Shown here one piece after another: positions 22,358 through 33,356 of a stretch of DNA of 64,000 bases; positions within the stretch are counted from its first letter, which is position 1, and every line of letters starts with the position of its first letter. The translations under genes and the position numbers were made by a program. Source of the stretch: Prorocentrum cordatum (Eukaryota; Sar; Dinophyceae; Prorocentrales; Prorocentraceae). Under the pieces are notes generated by a model, which saw only the letters and a list, made by a program, of their open reading frames with translations, was not told the origin of the DNA and made no database searches. The stretch is taken from assembly GCA_963575745.1 (NCBI GenBank), contig CAUYUJ010020604.1, positions 111,600 to 175,599 on the forward strand, written 5' to 3'.

Positions 22358-23400
22358 CCGCCACCGTGCCTGGATTCGTGGACATTGGATGGCGTTGGAG
22401 GCGCTTGGGCCGTCGCGGGGCGGTGGTGGACCGAAAGCTCGACAATCTCACATTCTGGACCGAGGGAGGCATGTCGGCAGTATGCCTCAAGTGGCATCGA
22501 ATAAATACAACTTGAGGCATGTCCGTTGTATGCCTCAAGTAGTTCCGATCGGGTACCATCTGAGGCGCGTCGTCAGTATGCCTAACGTGTATGTCGGCAA
22601 TATGCCTCAAGTGGTACCGAATGTGTGTCTGGGTCTCGTGTTAAGCCTTTCGGAGGTTTCTGGGAGGCAGTTTTGAAGCCTCTTGGGGGGCGTTTTGGGG
22701 CATCTGCAAGGTCGTTTGGGGGCCTTGGGGGCTGCTTGGGGCGTCTTGGGGGCCTTGGGGCACCCTGGGGCCCCTGGGGGCGACTTGAATGTTTGAATTG
22801 TTCGTCGCCCTCTTGGGCCCCTCTTGGTGCCGTCTTGGAGCCCTAGGGCTCCAAGAGCTCTTGGGTTGTATTTGGAACCATAATGGGCAATCTTGGGGCC
22901 GTATTGGGCCGTCGTCGGGCCGTCTTGGGGGCCCCTTGGGGCCTCTTGGGGCTTGGGCCGTCTCAGAGCGTCGGGAAGCCGAAAAGGCGAGAAAGCAAAA
23001 ACACAACATCGAAAACCACAAGGGGCAATCAACAAGTTTAGCCACTCGGGGCCCTCTTGGGAAGCCTCTTGGAGGCGGGCCGTCTGCGGGCGGCCTCTGG
23101 GCCCGTCTTGGGGCCATTTTGGGCGTCGTGGAGCGCTCGTTTGGCGTCTCGGGGCCTGGGCCGTCTTCGGGGCCTCTTTGGTGCCTTCTTGGCCCGTCTC
23201 GGGGCCCGCTTGAGCTCGAAACAATCGCGCGGGAAATTGCAAGAAGCCCCAGGTGAACCGCGGGAAGGCCCGAGAGAATTGGAAATTGAGGCTCTGGTCC
23301 CCTTTATAATGATTCCTCACAGGACTGAGGACTGAGGCTCGGAGGATTTGACAAGGGGCATGAGGGCACTCCCACTCCGCGCCTCGCGGCACGGTGGCGG
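22358..23400 (+). mobile_element. Non-autonomous element F, copy 1
   Basis: 13-bp perfect inverted ends, CCGCCACCGTGCC (22358-22370) and GGCACGGTGGCGG (23388-23400). The left third has repeated TATGCCTCAAGT words. The middle is an array of CTTGGGG(C) words about every 10-15 bp. A GGAAGCCGAAAAGGCGAGAA block follows, and the right part ends with GAGGCTCGGAGGATT. Copy 2 (41698-43850) is collinear but split by an E element. About 18 bp outside the left arm are also conserved, so the true end may lie slightly further out. Confidence 0.75.
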
Positions 23401-23533
23401 ATTTAGACGCGGTTAAACGCACGCGTGCGAATGATGGAACACATTTTCTGGGATCTCCCCTCCCAGCAGTAAAACGGGCTGTACTGCAACAACGGCAGTA
23501 AATCTGTGGGCTAAGACATGCCTCTAGCTGCGC

Positions 23534-23920
23534 TCATTCCGACATCGACCCCAGCTGCTCGCTGTCCCCGTCCCAGCTCGAGTCCGACCCCTCATCCAAC
23601 GCCGTCAGCGGCTTGGGCAGCCTCGCGGGCTCAATGCCTTGCGACAGCCTCAAGTCCGTCTGGGTGCCGACCTCACTCGTCTCTGGCTTGGGAATGATTG
23701 ACCCGACCAACTTATTCACAACCTTCTGGCACTCCACCGTCGGCAGGCCGTTGGCCCTGACGCGCGACAGCGACTGAAGGAAGAAGGTCGACTGCTGCGT
23801 GAGCATCTTCTTGAGGAAGTACACCTTCTGGGTTCCGAGCTGCCTCTCTGCCGTCGACCTCTCCTTCCTGACGGTGGTCAGCTGCTTCTGCAGCATTTTC
23901 TCCATCTCCGAGCGCACCAT
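23534..23920 (-). CDS. Small coiled-coil protein, unknown function
   Basis: 128 aa from an ATG at 23920. The N-terminal half is charged and heptad-like (EKMLQKQL, VRKERSTAERQLG), consistent with a coiled coil. The middle has NGLPTVECQKVVNKLVG, then an EVGTQTD motif, and the C-terminus is acidic and Ser-rich (DEGSDSSWDGDSEQLG). There is no signal peptide or membrane segment. It lies between two other minus-strand genes, with a 1.3-kb gap that holds element F1 on one side and 0.9 kb on the other. A TTTGGCTC string at 23973-23990 on the minus strand could be a decayed SL, but the match is weak. The acidic tail and end look natural, so I favour a real gene. Confidence 0.6.
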   Translation of the reverse strand: MVRSEMEKMLQKQLTTVRKERSTAERQLGTQKVYFLKKMLTQQSTFFLQSLSRVRANGLPTVECQKVVNKLVGSIIPKPETSEVGTQTDLRLSQGIEPARLPKPLTALDEGSDSSWDGDSEQLGSMSE

Positions 23921-24280
23921 CTCAAACAGTCCGCAACCACGCGCGCAGCAGCTTAAACGCTAAGCGAGCGCAGAGCCAAACTGCGATGCATCATGGGATC
24001 GGGATGGGCGTGGGCTGGGGCAGGGGCGCGCGAGAATCGCGCAACCCACAGTCTGCCACGCGACACGATCAACGGATTTCCATCGGTGAAGAGCTCAATA
24101 ATAACACAATATGTCATCCTACAATAGCCGCTCTCATCTTACGGTGGTAGCGCGGCGTGCGGGGGATGGCGATGCGACGACGCTGGTAGGCTGAAAGGGC
24201 GGGCGGGTGGATGGATGGATAATCAGAGGGCTGGGGAGACAATCGGATGCAGGTGAGAAGGGGTAGGCGGGAGGTGTGAC

Positions 24281-24334
<54 letters not shown>

Positions 24335-24403
24335 TAGAGGGGAATGAGATCACGATAACGAGGGAGAATGAAATGGAGCGAAAGGGAGAACGTGCGAGCG
24401 CGA

Positions 24404-24454
<51 letters not shown>

Positions 24455-24857
24455 CTATATATAGAGAGAGTGTGATGGGATGTGTTCGAGGAGAAAGGGC
24501 TCTTTGTATAGAGAGGGCCTATATGTAAGGATATTGGGCAGAGAGATGGGATATATATATATATATATATATAAATATATGCGTGGGGCATATAGAGGGG
24601 GAGTGGTGGCGGAAAAGGATAGCATAGAAAGTGAACGCTATGGCAAGATTGGGAATGATGGCGGGTGAACGTAATGCGAGATAAAGCGAGATAGAGAGCG
24701 AGAGAAAGAGCGGGGGAAAGAGAAATAATAAGGTTGGCAATGTTTCATCGCAAAAAGATACGGCATGCGCGGCTGCACGCGTGCACTCGCCGCGTGCACG
24801 AATGCAATCGTTGCCTAGTATTTAGCGCTGCGAGCTCCTGCAACGGCGCACGCGCCC
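23921..24857. repeat. Intergenic region with GA and TA microsatellites
   Basis: (GA)n at about 24281-24331 and 24408-24447 and (TA)n at 24552-24582, in otherwise purine-rich DNA between two minus-strand genes. No gene. Confidence 0.85.
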
Positions 24858-26393
24858 CTACAAGCCACAGTTGACCCAGAAAGATGAGCCAATGCTGTAC
24901 GCGACCTTCTGGGCGAGCTTCACATCGTCCGAGCTCAATTTTTTATCCCTGGCCTGCTTCCCACCCTCCGCGTATAGCTTGGAGGTGCATGCGCCCTTGG
25001 ACGGGTATTTTGCTGCGACACTCTTGGAGAGAAACTCCTTCAGATTGAGCTTGAAGCCCTTTGGCAAATCACTCTCTGTGACGCCGCCCTTCTTGGCCTC
25101 TTTCGCCTTCTTCATCGGTGGCGGATCGGCGTCGCCCGACGAAGGGGCGGCCGATGCGGGGCGCTTTGCAGCGGAGGCCGAAGCTGCGGGGCGCGGCATG
25201 CGGCCAGCCGCTTTGCCCTTGCCTGTCGCCTTCGTGCGCAAGCGCTCCGCAGCAGATTCCTCGCTCGCATCGCTGTCGTCGGCGCAGGCGCCAGCCTTCT
25301 CGTCGACAGCTGGGGGAGCCATGGGGAATGTTCCAGCGCTGTCGTCGGCGCGGACGCCAGCCTTGGGCTCGGCCGCTTCGGTGGGCTCGGCGGCGGAGCG
25401 GCTGCCCTTCGGCTCGGGCAGGTGCGAGGCCGACGACGCGCCCGCGTCGGCGGAAGAACGGAGGCACTGCAGCATGTTATACGGGTCCATGCCTGCACTC
25501 GTGCTAGGGAGACCCTTCATCATGCCCTGCAGGAGCATCTGGGCGCCGATCTGCCTGCAGGCTTCCGCCATGAACTGATTGGGGTCGGTTGCGGATGGAG
25601 CGCACAGGTTCAGCATGGGCGGGCTCTTCTTATTGAGGGCCAGCTGCGACTCCGCTTCTTCAGCTCCCGTATGCGCGCGCTTATAGGCGGTCGAGCTCTG
25701 TCGGACTGTTCCGAACGTCAGCTCGCGGTACTCCTTCATCGACGGCGGGTCCGTCTCGTATGCATGCTTGTAGGTTTCACTCGGGAGATCCTTGGGCGAA
25801 AGCGGAAACTCTGTCATAAACTCAAATGGGTACTTGACAGTGCCCAGCGGCGCAAGCGCCTCCTTGATGTTATTCAAATGGGCGAACCAATCTTTCCCCT
25901 TCTCCAGCGGCAGCCCGTTGGCCACATAGATGCACTCCAAGATGTGCCCTTTCGTCTTCTCACTCGGCAGGAGGAGCCCGATGAAGAAGCACCTCTTTTT
26001 CACAACTGCGAACTTAGCAGACCAAGGCGTCATGCTGTCCGCGAGGGTCGTGTACTCGATATCAGTCAAGTACATGTTGAATGATGAGCACTTTTGGTTC
26101 GGCCGCCTTGCGTTAGGGTTCCCATCCTCGAGCTTGTTCTTCATCTCGTTCACCAGCGTAGCCAACTTAGCCGTTGTCTCCTTGTCCCACCCGACGCCGT
26201 GGACGGCCTTAGTCAACTCCGTTGCGGATCGTAAGTCGCACTCAATGAGCGACCTGATCTTTGCGCTGATGCACGTTGCCTGCGCGCGCATCAACTCAGA
26301 CATGGCATCCGAGTCGAGGTTGCACTGCTTCTGCTCCTCAAAGAACTTGGGGAGGTTGGCCAGCTCCGCGATGAGCTTGGTAGGAGTGGGCAT
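24858..26393 (-). CDS. 511-aa protein with basic Ala/Lys-rich tail, unknown function
   Basis: Start is the ATG at 26393 (MPTPTKLIAELANLPKFFEE); the frame stays open 6 bp further up but only from a TTG. Residues 1-270 look like a folded domain, with Trp/Phe/Tyr-rich stretches such as HGVGWDKETTAKL, CSSFNMYLTDIEYTTL and KDWFAHLNNIKEAL. Residues 300-430 are low-complexity Ala/Ser/Pro/Asp with KGKAAGR and KKAKEAKKGG, suggestive of nuclear targeting. The last 80 residues become ordered again and end YSIGSSFWVNCGL. No known family is recognised. A candidate decayed SL (26442-26462) lies about 50 bp upstream, and neighbours on the same strand are the 128-aa and 675-aa genes. A single intact frame of this length with a structured end strongly supports coding. 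Confidence 0.8.
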   Translation of the reverse strand: MPTPTKLIAELANLPKFFEEQKQCNLDSDAMSELMRAQATCISAKIRSLIECDLRSATELTKAVHGVGWDKETTAKLATLVNEMKNKLEDGNPNARRPNQKCSSFNMYLTDIEYTTLADSMTPWSAKFAVVKKRCFFIGLLLPSEKTKGHILECIYVANGLPLEKGKDWFAHLNNIKEALAPLGTVKYPFEFMTEFPLSPKDLPSETYKHAYETDPPSMKEYRELTFGTVRQSSTAYKRAHTGAEEAESQLALNKKSPPMLNLCAPSATDPNQFMAEACRQIGAQMLLQGMMKGLPSTSAGMDPYNMLQCLRSSADAGASSASHLPEPKGSRSAAEPTEAAEPKAGVRADDSAGTFPMAPPAVDEKAGACADDSDASEESAAERLRTKATGKGKAAGRMPRPAASASAAKRPASAAPSSGDADPPPMKKAKEAKKGGVTESDLPKGFKLNLKEFLSKSVAAKYPSKGACTSKLYAEGGKQARDKKLSSDDVKLAQKVAYSIGSSFWVNCGL

Positions 26394-26441
26394 TCTCAAA
26401 TCCTACTCTGCACCTAGCATACAGCGTGAATGACTCGATTG

Positions 26442-26462
26442 CTTGAGGGAAATATGTCATGG
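26442..26462 (-). promoter_or_regulatory. Possible decayed relict spliced leader
   Basis: On the minus strand this reads CCATGACATATTTCCC then TCAAG, matching the dinoflagellate SL at about 13 of 21 positions, including the terminal CTCAAG. It lies about 50 bp upstream of the 511-aa gene. The match is weak and could be chance. Confidence 0.3.
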
Positions 26463-27039
26463 AAGCGCGCGCGCTCGAGATCAGTGCCCATAACTAGAAT
26501 GGCATGTCATGACAAGCACATATGTTATTCACATGCAGGCGCACGCGCCAGCGCCCACAAATGTCGCGCGCGCGCGCGAGTTAACAATCGATAAGTCACG
26601 TTTGCCCTGCTAGGCGTCAGATCATCCCGCGAGCCCTTTGGGCTGCGGTGGTTTAGCGTAATTTTCCTTCTCTCCGCCACAGCTTCCTCCTTCACTTGCT
26701 CGGGGAAGGGTGGGGGAGGTGCGCGGTGTGCGCGCGTGTGTGTGTCCCTATACAACGCCCCTTGGGTCTGGGGCGGGGGGGGGAGGGAAGGGGTGTGTGT
26801 AGGTGTGTCTCGCGCGTGAAGCACGGTGCGCTCCTCGGGGAAAAGTGTGTAGATGTGCGTGTATGCGTTGTGGTGTGCGTGTGTGTTGTGCGTGCGCGGG
26901 TGGGCGGGTGGGCGGGGGGATGGCGGGCGGGGGCGGGGGGTGGGAAGGGGGGGGGAGGAGGTAGGTGGGTGGGAGGGAAGGGGGCAGATTGTCAATTTTC
27001 GGCCCAAGGTTGCGGTGGCCTCAGAGAGCTTAATTGGAA
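26463..27039. other. No gene; GT- and G-rich stretches
   Basis: 26700-26990 has G-runs and GTGTGCG words. 26555-26580 is a CG-rich run. No coding sequence supported. Confidence 0.55.
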
Positions 27040-27974
27040 TTCGCATCCAAGATTCTAGATTGTCCAAGCTACGGCCCCAAGATGATTCCAAGTGGCATTC
27101 GAGCCATCGGAAAAGCAATTCCAACACCTAAATAACACATGTCTGTCATTGCATTCTGGCCGTATCGCTTTCCATTGGCTCTTGATACCTCACGATTTCC
27201 ACAATGGAACCCCAAACAGCCAGAGCGCCAGCACTCCAAGGACGGCCCGTGAGTGCCTCAGGGCGCCCTTTCTGAGCCTCTGATGGGGGGGGGGGGGGGG
27301 ATCCGAATGGCCCTTTTCTTTTTGAACAGCATAGGCAAGACGGCCCCAAGATGTCTACGAGGGCCCCAAGATCTACCAAAAGAGACCCGCAATAGTGCCC
27401 CAAGAGGGCAACCTCTCCAAAAGTCCGATCGAGAACGCGCTCCCGAGGCGGTCGTTAACCTAATTTGCTCCCACCATCACTGCCCGCACCAGCATCAGCA
27501 GCGCCAGCAGCAGCAGCAGCACCGCAACCACCAGCCACAGCACTAGCAGCGGCGGCAGCACCAGCAGCACCGCCGCCGTCACCAGCAGCACCATCAGCGA
27601 CACCATCAGCAGCACCAGCAGTAGCACCAGTAGCAGCAGCACCCGCAACACCAGCAGCAGGACCATCAGAACGAGAAGCCGCGCCATCAGCAGCAGCACC
27701 AACAACAGCACAATCACCATCAACAGTAGCACCAGCGGCAACTCCAGCAGCACAGCAGCATCAGCAGCAGCACCACCACCAGCAGCACCAGCAGCAGCAC
27801 CAGCAGCAAGATAACCAACATCAGCACCAGCACCAGCAGCACGCGCATCACCAGCAACAGCAGCGGCAGCATGACCAGTCACACGCTCGCGCTGTCTATG
27901 TGCGTCCCGTCATTCCTTCTCCCGACAGAGGGGGCATCGTTTCTGGATGGGCAGGTGGGGATACGCAAAGCGTC
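27040..27974 (-). mobile_element. CTG-rich non-autonomous element, copy B
   Basis: In reverse orientation this repeats the plan of copy A: the end ACGCTTTGCGTATCCCCACC then TGCCCATCC at 27943-27974, a CTG/CAG core (27470-27870), AACGACCGCCTCGGGAGCG, and CTTGGGG words. The distal boundary is approximate. The poly-His/Gln and poly-Ala ORFs are artefacts of the triplet core. Confidence 0.55.
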
Positions 27975-27999
27975 GAGAATTTTATAAGTGCTTGCTGCA

Positions 28000-28555
28000 C
28001 TGGGGGGTGAGGGCTTGGTGTTGTCACCATCGTTTCTCTCCCGCATCCTCCTTGTAATCCTTGTCCACCCGCCCTCCCCTTTTTCACATTCCCCGATCCA
28101 TGGCCTCAGGGCAGCTTCCCTCTCTGCGAGCGTTCCAGCATCTCGAACTCACTGAGGGTCGGCCGACGCACCTGGTGCGATGTTACAATCCTGTGTGGAG
28201 CCCTCAGCAGCACCCCGCGTCATCTCGCCTCATTCGCCTATACTGTGATGAGAAGACGTTTTAGTATGTAAGCCGTATGATGGATACTCGTGGGCTCTGA
28301 TTGGAACATAGACTTACAAGCCACCGCCCCCGTCTCCCCCCTCTCCCCCTCCCCCCTCCCCTCCCTCCTCCCCCCTCTTCCCCTCTGGATGATGGGAGGT
28401 GGAGGCGGAAGAGAAAACTCGTGAGGCAGTGTTCCATGCACGCAGAAATGCCCCGAGCCAGGCTGCACGCACAAATGCCCCCAGCTTGGCTGCACACACA
28501 AATTCCCCCAACCAGGCTGCACACACAAATGCCCCCAGCATGGCCGCACGCGCAA
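28000..28555. repeat. No gene; 30-bp tandem repeat at 28437-28555
   Basis: Four units of about 30 bp, consensus GGCTGCACACACAAATGCCC then CCAGC, immediately precede element E1. The rest of this stretch has no supported gene. Confidence 0.65.
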
Positions 28556-28560
28556 TTCTA

Positions 28561-28737
28561 GACGCTTCGCGTATCTCCACCAGCCCATCCAGAAACAACG
28601 CCCAGGCGAGTTGAGGTGATCAGGGAAGTGCAGGAGCAAGGAGGGGGACAGCCGAACCGTGCGAAGGAGGAAGGAGGAGACGGAGGATGCTGGATGGATG
28701 GATGAGGGAGTGGGGAGAAGGAAGATGAATAGGAGGA

Positions 28738-28768
<31 letters not shown>

Positions 28769-29513
28769 GAGGAGGACGGAGGACGGAGGACGGAGGAGCA
28801 GGAGAAGGAGGAGGAGGAGGAGGAGGAGGAGGAGGGCGAGCAAAATGGCCAAAGGTATTTTGGATGCATCTCGGAGCCTCTTGGGATATCACTTGGGCGC
28901 TTCTTGGAGGCCTCTTGGGAGCATCTTGAGAGCCGCTTGGGGCCATCTTGGGGCCATCTTGGCGCCTCTGGGGGCCTCCTAGGAGCGCCTCTTGGGGCAA
29001 TCTTGAAGGAGATCGATCAAGCCTTGCCCCTCTAGAGCCCCCAGAATCGCCTCTTGGACCCCTCTTGGGGCGCTCTTGGAGCGCTCTTGGGCGCTCTTGG
29101 GGCCGTCTTGGGGCTCTCGTGGGCTCATCTTGGGGCCCTTTTGGGCTCTTTTGGGGCTATATTGAAGCCTCGGATAGCAATCGGAAGCGAAAAAGCGAGA
29201 AGCAGAAAATAATGTGTTTCCTTAAGTTTTTGAACGATTTTGGCATATTGGGGGGTGGCTCCTTGGGGAGCTATCTGGCCTCTTGGGGTTATCTTGGAGC
29301 GGTCTTGGGACCTCTTGAGCCATATTGAGGCATCTTCGGCTATCTTGGGCCACCTTGGAGCTCATCTTGGGCTCTCCGAGGCGCTATGGAGCCGTCTTGG
29401 GCGAAAAAGTACCCTAGGGCGTAGGGGGGAGGGGTAAACCCCTCCCCGAAGGGGAAGAAGGAGGTTGGAAGAGGAAACTCCCTAAACCACCTACGCCCAG
29501 AGGGCTGGTGGGA
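28561..29513 (+). mobile_element. Non-autonomous element E, copy 1
   Basis: 953 bp. Starts GACGCTTCGCGTATCTCCAC then CAGCCCATCCAG. Interior: a GAAGGAGGA-type purine tract, GCGAGCAAAA(T/G)GGCCAAAGG, a CTTGGGG word array, the ATCGGAAGCGAAAAAGCGAG block, then CCCTCCCCGAAGGGGAAGAA and an end at CCAGAGGGCTGGTGGGA. The subterminal CCACCAGCCC and terminal GGGCTGGTGG are inverted repeats. Copies 2-4 lie at 33357, 42453 and 49527. It has no ORF conserved among copies. Confidence 0.8.
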
Positions 29514-29539
29514 ATGGCCCCACCCACCCACGCCACCAC

Positions 29540-29890
<351 letters not shown>

Positions 29891-29924
29891 ACACACACCC
29901 CGCCCCACCACCAGGGGGTTGTGC

Positions 29925-30690
29925 TTTGGGGTGGTTTAGGGGCTGCGCTTCACAGCATAGATGTTGAAGGGGCAGTGCTTTAGGGATGGCTCAGGAGCCG
30001 TGCTTTAGTTATGTGTTGGGGTTGTGTTTCACTTTAGGGATGTTCCAGAGGCTGTGCTTTATATAGATGTTTCAGGGGCCGTGATTTAGGGATGTTTTAT
30101 GTGCTGTGCTTTACCTTATGGGCATTTCAGGGGCCGTGCTTTAGGGAAGTTTCAGGGGCCGTGCTTTAGTGGTGTGTTATGGGGGTTGTGCTTCACCTTA
30201 GGGATGTTTCAGGGCCGTGCTTGAGTGATGATTCAGGCTAAATGATTTAATGATGTTTTAGTGGCTGCGTCTGTGATTTAGCGAAGTTTCAGTGGCAGTG
30301 ATTTGCGGATGTTTGGGGGGCTGTGTTTTACCTTGTAGGGATGTTCCAGTGGGCCGTGCTAAGGATGTTCCATGGGCAATGCTTTAGGGATGTTTTGGGG
30401 GCTGTGTTTTAACTTAGGGGTGTTGCAGGGGCCGTCCTTTAGGGATGTGTCAGTGGCCTTGCTTTAGTGATGTTTTAGGGGCTGTGTTTTACCTTAGGGA
30501 TGCTGCAGGGGCCGTGCCCTATAGGGAAGTTTCAGGGGCGGTGCTTCAGTAATATTTTTGGGGCTGCGTTTTACCTTAGTGATGTTTCAGGGGCAGTGCT
30601 TTAGGGAAGTTTCAGGACCGTGCTTTAGAGATGTTTTAGGGGCTGTGTGTTAACTTAGTGTTGTTCCAATGACCATGCTTTAGGGATGTG
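29925..30690 (+). repeat. TTTAGGG-containing degenerate minisatellite
   Basis: About 25-32-bp units with consensus TTTAGGGATGTTTCAGGGGC then CGTGC, often with an added TTTTACC. About 25 units, all diverged. TTTAGGG is the Arabidopsis-type telomere word also reported for dinoflagellates, but here it is one part of a longer unit. Confidence 0.8.
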
Positions 30691-31164
30691 TGGGTCGTGT
30701 GTTAGGGGCGTGCATTCACTCTTCGCGACTGGTTACCTTTGCACCTTTATCTTTGCGCATCTAATGCATGCGATCGCGCACGCCAATGGTTTGGGATACA
30801 TCGGGTCAACATGCTATCGCTATGAAGCACGATCGAGCGTATCAGAGCTACTGGGTGTCATATTTCCGATAAGAACCGCTTGTGGCAAACGCTGTGGTGC
30901 ACATGATTTGCAAGCGCAGAGTTGCACACGTGCATGCGCGCCCTGGGGCGCCACCAGCCGCAGCAACGACATAATACCTGATATGCTGCGCTATGCTACG
31001 CGTGTCAACGTGCTATGCTACCGCCAATGATGAATGCGATGCCGTGCTATGTTATGCGAGCGAGCGTGATAACGTTGATGTCACGCTACGCTGGGCTGTG
31101 GGAATAATATGTGGTGCGATCTACGCAGTGCCATCAGCGCCTGACTGGGTGGCAGATCATCCGC
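30691..31164. other. Upstream region with GTGCTATG-type short repeats
   Basis: 30820-31090 has recurring TGCTATG(C)TA and ACGCGTGTCAACG words. It precedes the plus-strand Ser-rich gene. No promoter element can be named. Confidence 0.4.
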
Positions 31165-31185
31165 CCGCGGCTATTTTGCCTCAAA
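31165..31185 (+). promoter_or_regulatory. Probable decayed relict spliced leader
   Basis: CCGCGGCTATTTTGCCTCAA matches the dinoflagellate SL at 16 of 21 positions without gaps and lies 75 bp upstream of the ATG at 31261, in the sense orientation. Confidence 0.5.
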
Positions 31186-31260
31186 CATCGGTTGCGACAT
31201 CGGCGGCCAACTGTTTGCACTTGTGCATATTGCATGTTGCAATCGGTCCCTCGGGCCGCC

Positions 31261-31920
31261 ATGGTGAGATCGGGCTCGAGAAGCCGCTCCCGCTCGACGA
31301 GTTCGTCGAGCTCGAGCTCGAAGAGCTCGAGCTCAAGCAGCTTAAGCAGTGCGACTGTGCGGCGATGGGATTCGGCACGGTGGATGAGGGCAGCGCGGCA
31401 GGAGCGGTGGACTCGGGGATGTTCGCTCATGAAGGGCATATTCGAGAGCAGGGCTGCCGAGGAGGCAAAGAAGGAGGAGGCGGCGCAGCGGGCGGCGCAG
31501 CAAGCTCAGGAGGCGGCGGCGAAGGAGACGTCAGCGACGGAGGCGGCGGGGCCAGCCCCAGCACATTGCGCCGCGTGCCTCATGAAGATGCTCAAGCCCA
31601 CGATTCGGCCCAAGGTGAAGCACACATGCAGCCGTGCACTCAAAGGGGTGATCCCACGCTATACGCGCAGCAGTGGCAGCAGTTGCAACGCCGTCGAGCT
31701 GGGGTCGTTCAAGAAGCCCAATGGCTGCTGGCTGTTTAAATGCAGGTCTGAGTCAAAGTGGACGGCAAAGCTACCGCAGGGCGTCTTGCTTGACGGATGC
31801 AACAAGGTTAAAAGGAAGTTCGACCATCGCAACGTGTCTTCTGAGAAGCAGGCGTACAACGCCGTGGTCGCGTTCCTGCAGGACGCCATCAAGCGCGGGC
31901 TGGTGGAGGCGGCCCCGTGA
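31261..31920 (+). CDS. Ser/Arg-rich protein with Ala/Glu coiled coil and C-terminal module
   Basis: 219 aa from the ATG at 31261. Residues 1-45 are RS/Ser-rich (MVRSGSRSRSRSTSSSS). Residues 60-110 are Ala/Glu/Lys-rich and probably helical (RAAEEAKKEEAAQRAAQQAQ). A CAAC pair follows. The last ~75 residues look like a compact domain: GCWLFKCRSESKWTAKLP, then KVKRKFDHRNVSSEKQA, then YNAVVAFLQDAIKRG. This end weakly resembles an AP2-type fold, but I do not assign it. I chose the 31261 start because it follows a probable relict SL; the frame extends upstream but there loses coding character. Function unknown; perhaps nuclear. Confidence 0.65.
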   Translation: MVRSGSRSRSRSTSSSSSSSKSSSSSSLSSATVRRWDSARWMRAARQERWTRGCSLMKGIFESRAAEEAKKEEAAQRAAQQAQEAAAKETSATEAAGPAPAHCAACLMKMLKPTIRPKVKHTCSRALKGVIPRYTRSSGSSCNAVELGSFKKPNGCWLFKCRSESKWTAKLPQGVLLDGCNKVKRKFDHRNVSSEKQAYNAVVAFLQDAIKRGLVEAAP

Positions 31921-33356
31921 GTGGGGGTTGTGGTTTACGCTCGCGCAGCATTTGCAATGCGTTGCACGCGTTGCAGCGGTATGTCGGTATAGGTCGGTGC
32001 GTGCGGACGTCATCGTGACGCGAAGAGCCTCCAAGCCCAAGGAGTTTGGGGGGGGTCGGGGGTGGGCGGGGGCTACCCACATGATGGGAGGAGTCTATTC
32101 GGGAAAGGTTTTCGGTTGGGGTGAGCGTACATGTTTTGTTGGGAAGGACTGTTTCTGCGATGGCCGATCTGCCTTTGATATAGTTACGTGCTGTATTATA
32201 CGTGTGGGCGACTTGCAATGTTGAGATGTCGGGGGAGGGTGAAAACATGTGTGCGTTTGGGATGGTCCCCCCTCCCTTTGGGATGGCTCGATCTACTGAA
32301 TTGTCGGGAGTGTCCAACTCATCTTTGGGATGTGGGCCTTTTTCGGCCTGCGTCGGAGCCCCCCTGCCCTGGGGACACGGTTGGGCCTCCACCGCCTTGT
32401 CTCGGCGCGAGGCTTCCTTGGCACGTTGTCTGCCGCTGGGCAATCGGAAAAAGAGCGCGCGAGTACGGCATCCATATATATATATATATATATCAACCAG
32501 TCAATGCTCTGAGGGGCAATGTTCCACAAGTCAGGACGTCAAAAAGGCGCGCGGGTCATTCTGACCAGCACGCATACAATTGTAAAGTTTGCTGCATGGC
32601 TGCTGGCGTTCTAACTTTACCCTGAGGGCCTACTGTTTAGGGATCAGCTACATATGCTGAGGGGGGGCGGGGGAGGGTGGGGCCCACATGCAGTCTGCAG
32701 CGCCCTGTGATGGGGGGCTTAGGGGCTGCCCTGCACCACGAGGGCAATAAGGAGCCTCTGAACTGTGAAAACACTCGGGGAACAGCGATTGTCAGCAGCC
32801 CGCGGCTTCGGAAGGCGAGGCCAATCATCAGCCCCCCCCCCCCATCTCCCCCACTCCCGTCAGGTGGAGCCCAGAGGGCAAGACCCGAAGGTCGACCACC
32901 TGACGGGCGGGAGAGACGGGAGGCGATCATTGGCCCCGCGAGGGGGAGAAGAGGAGAGGAGGGGCTCCACTCTTCTGGGTCGCAGTGCGAAACATTGCAC
33001 ATTCGCGCCCGCGAATGTGACAGGCTTGTTTGCTACATATATCGTGGACCATGCTTCAAAGCTGTTCGGGTCGACGCGGGGCGTTCTGATCTACATGCAT
33101 GTAGGCTTAGGCGTAACGCTGCATGCGGCTTGTGGTACATTATATACGTATGATTTGTATGCTGCACGAGCGTTTAACCGCGTACATGTGTGTTGATTAG
33201 CGGTGAATGTGCGATGTGTAACACCATGGCGTCGTAGACACAAATTTGTATGCATAAACGCGTATGTATGTGTACTCCGTATGCACGTGTAACAGTTGTG
33301 TGAACGGGATGTGTACGAATTCGTGTGGAACATAGCACATTGCACATGCGCATCTA
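31921..33356. other. About 1.4 kb without a supported gene
   Basis: Contains a short (TA)n at 32474-32493 and an imperfect CCCCCATC...GGTGG region near 32830-32900. Nothing else recognisable. Confidence 0.5.

Noticed and set aside
31690-31910. AP2-type DNA-binding domain at the end of the Ser-rich protein
   Set aside because: W-x-A and A-Y positions are suggestive, but the strand pattern and the conserved Gly-Val start are missing; not strong enough to call.
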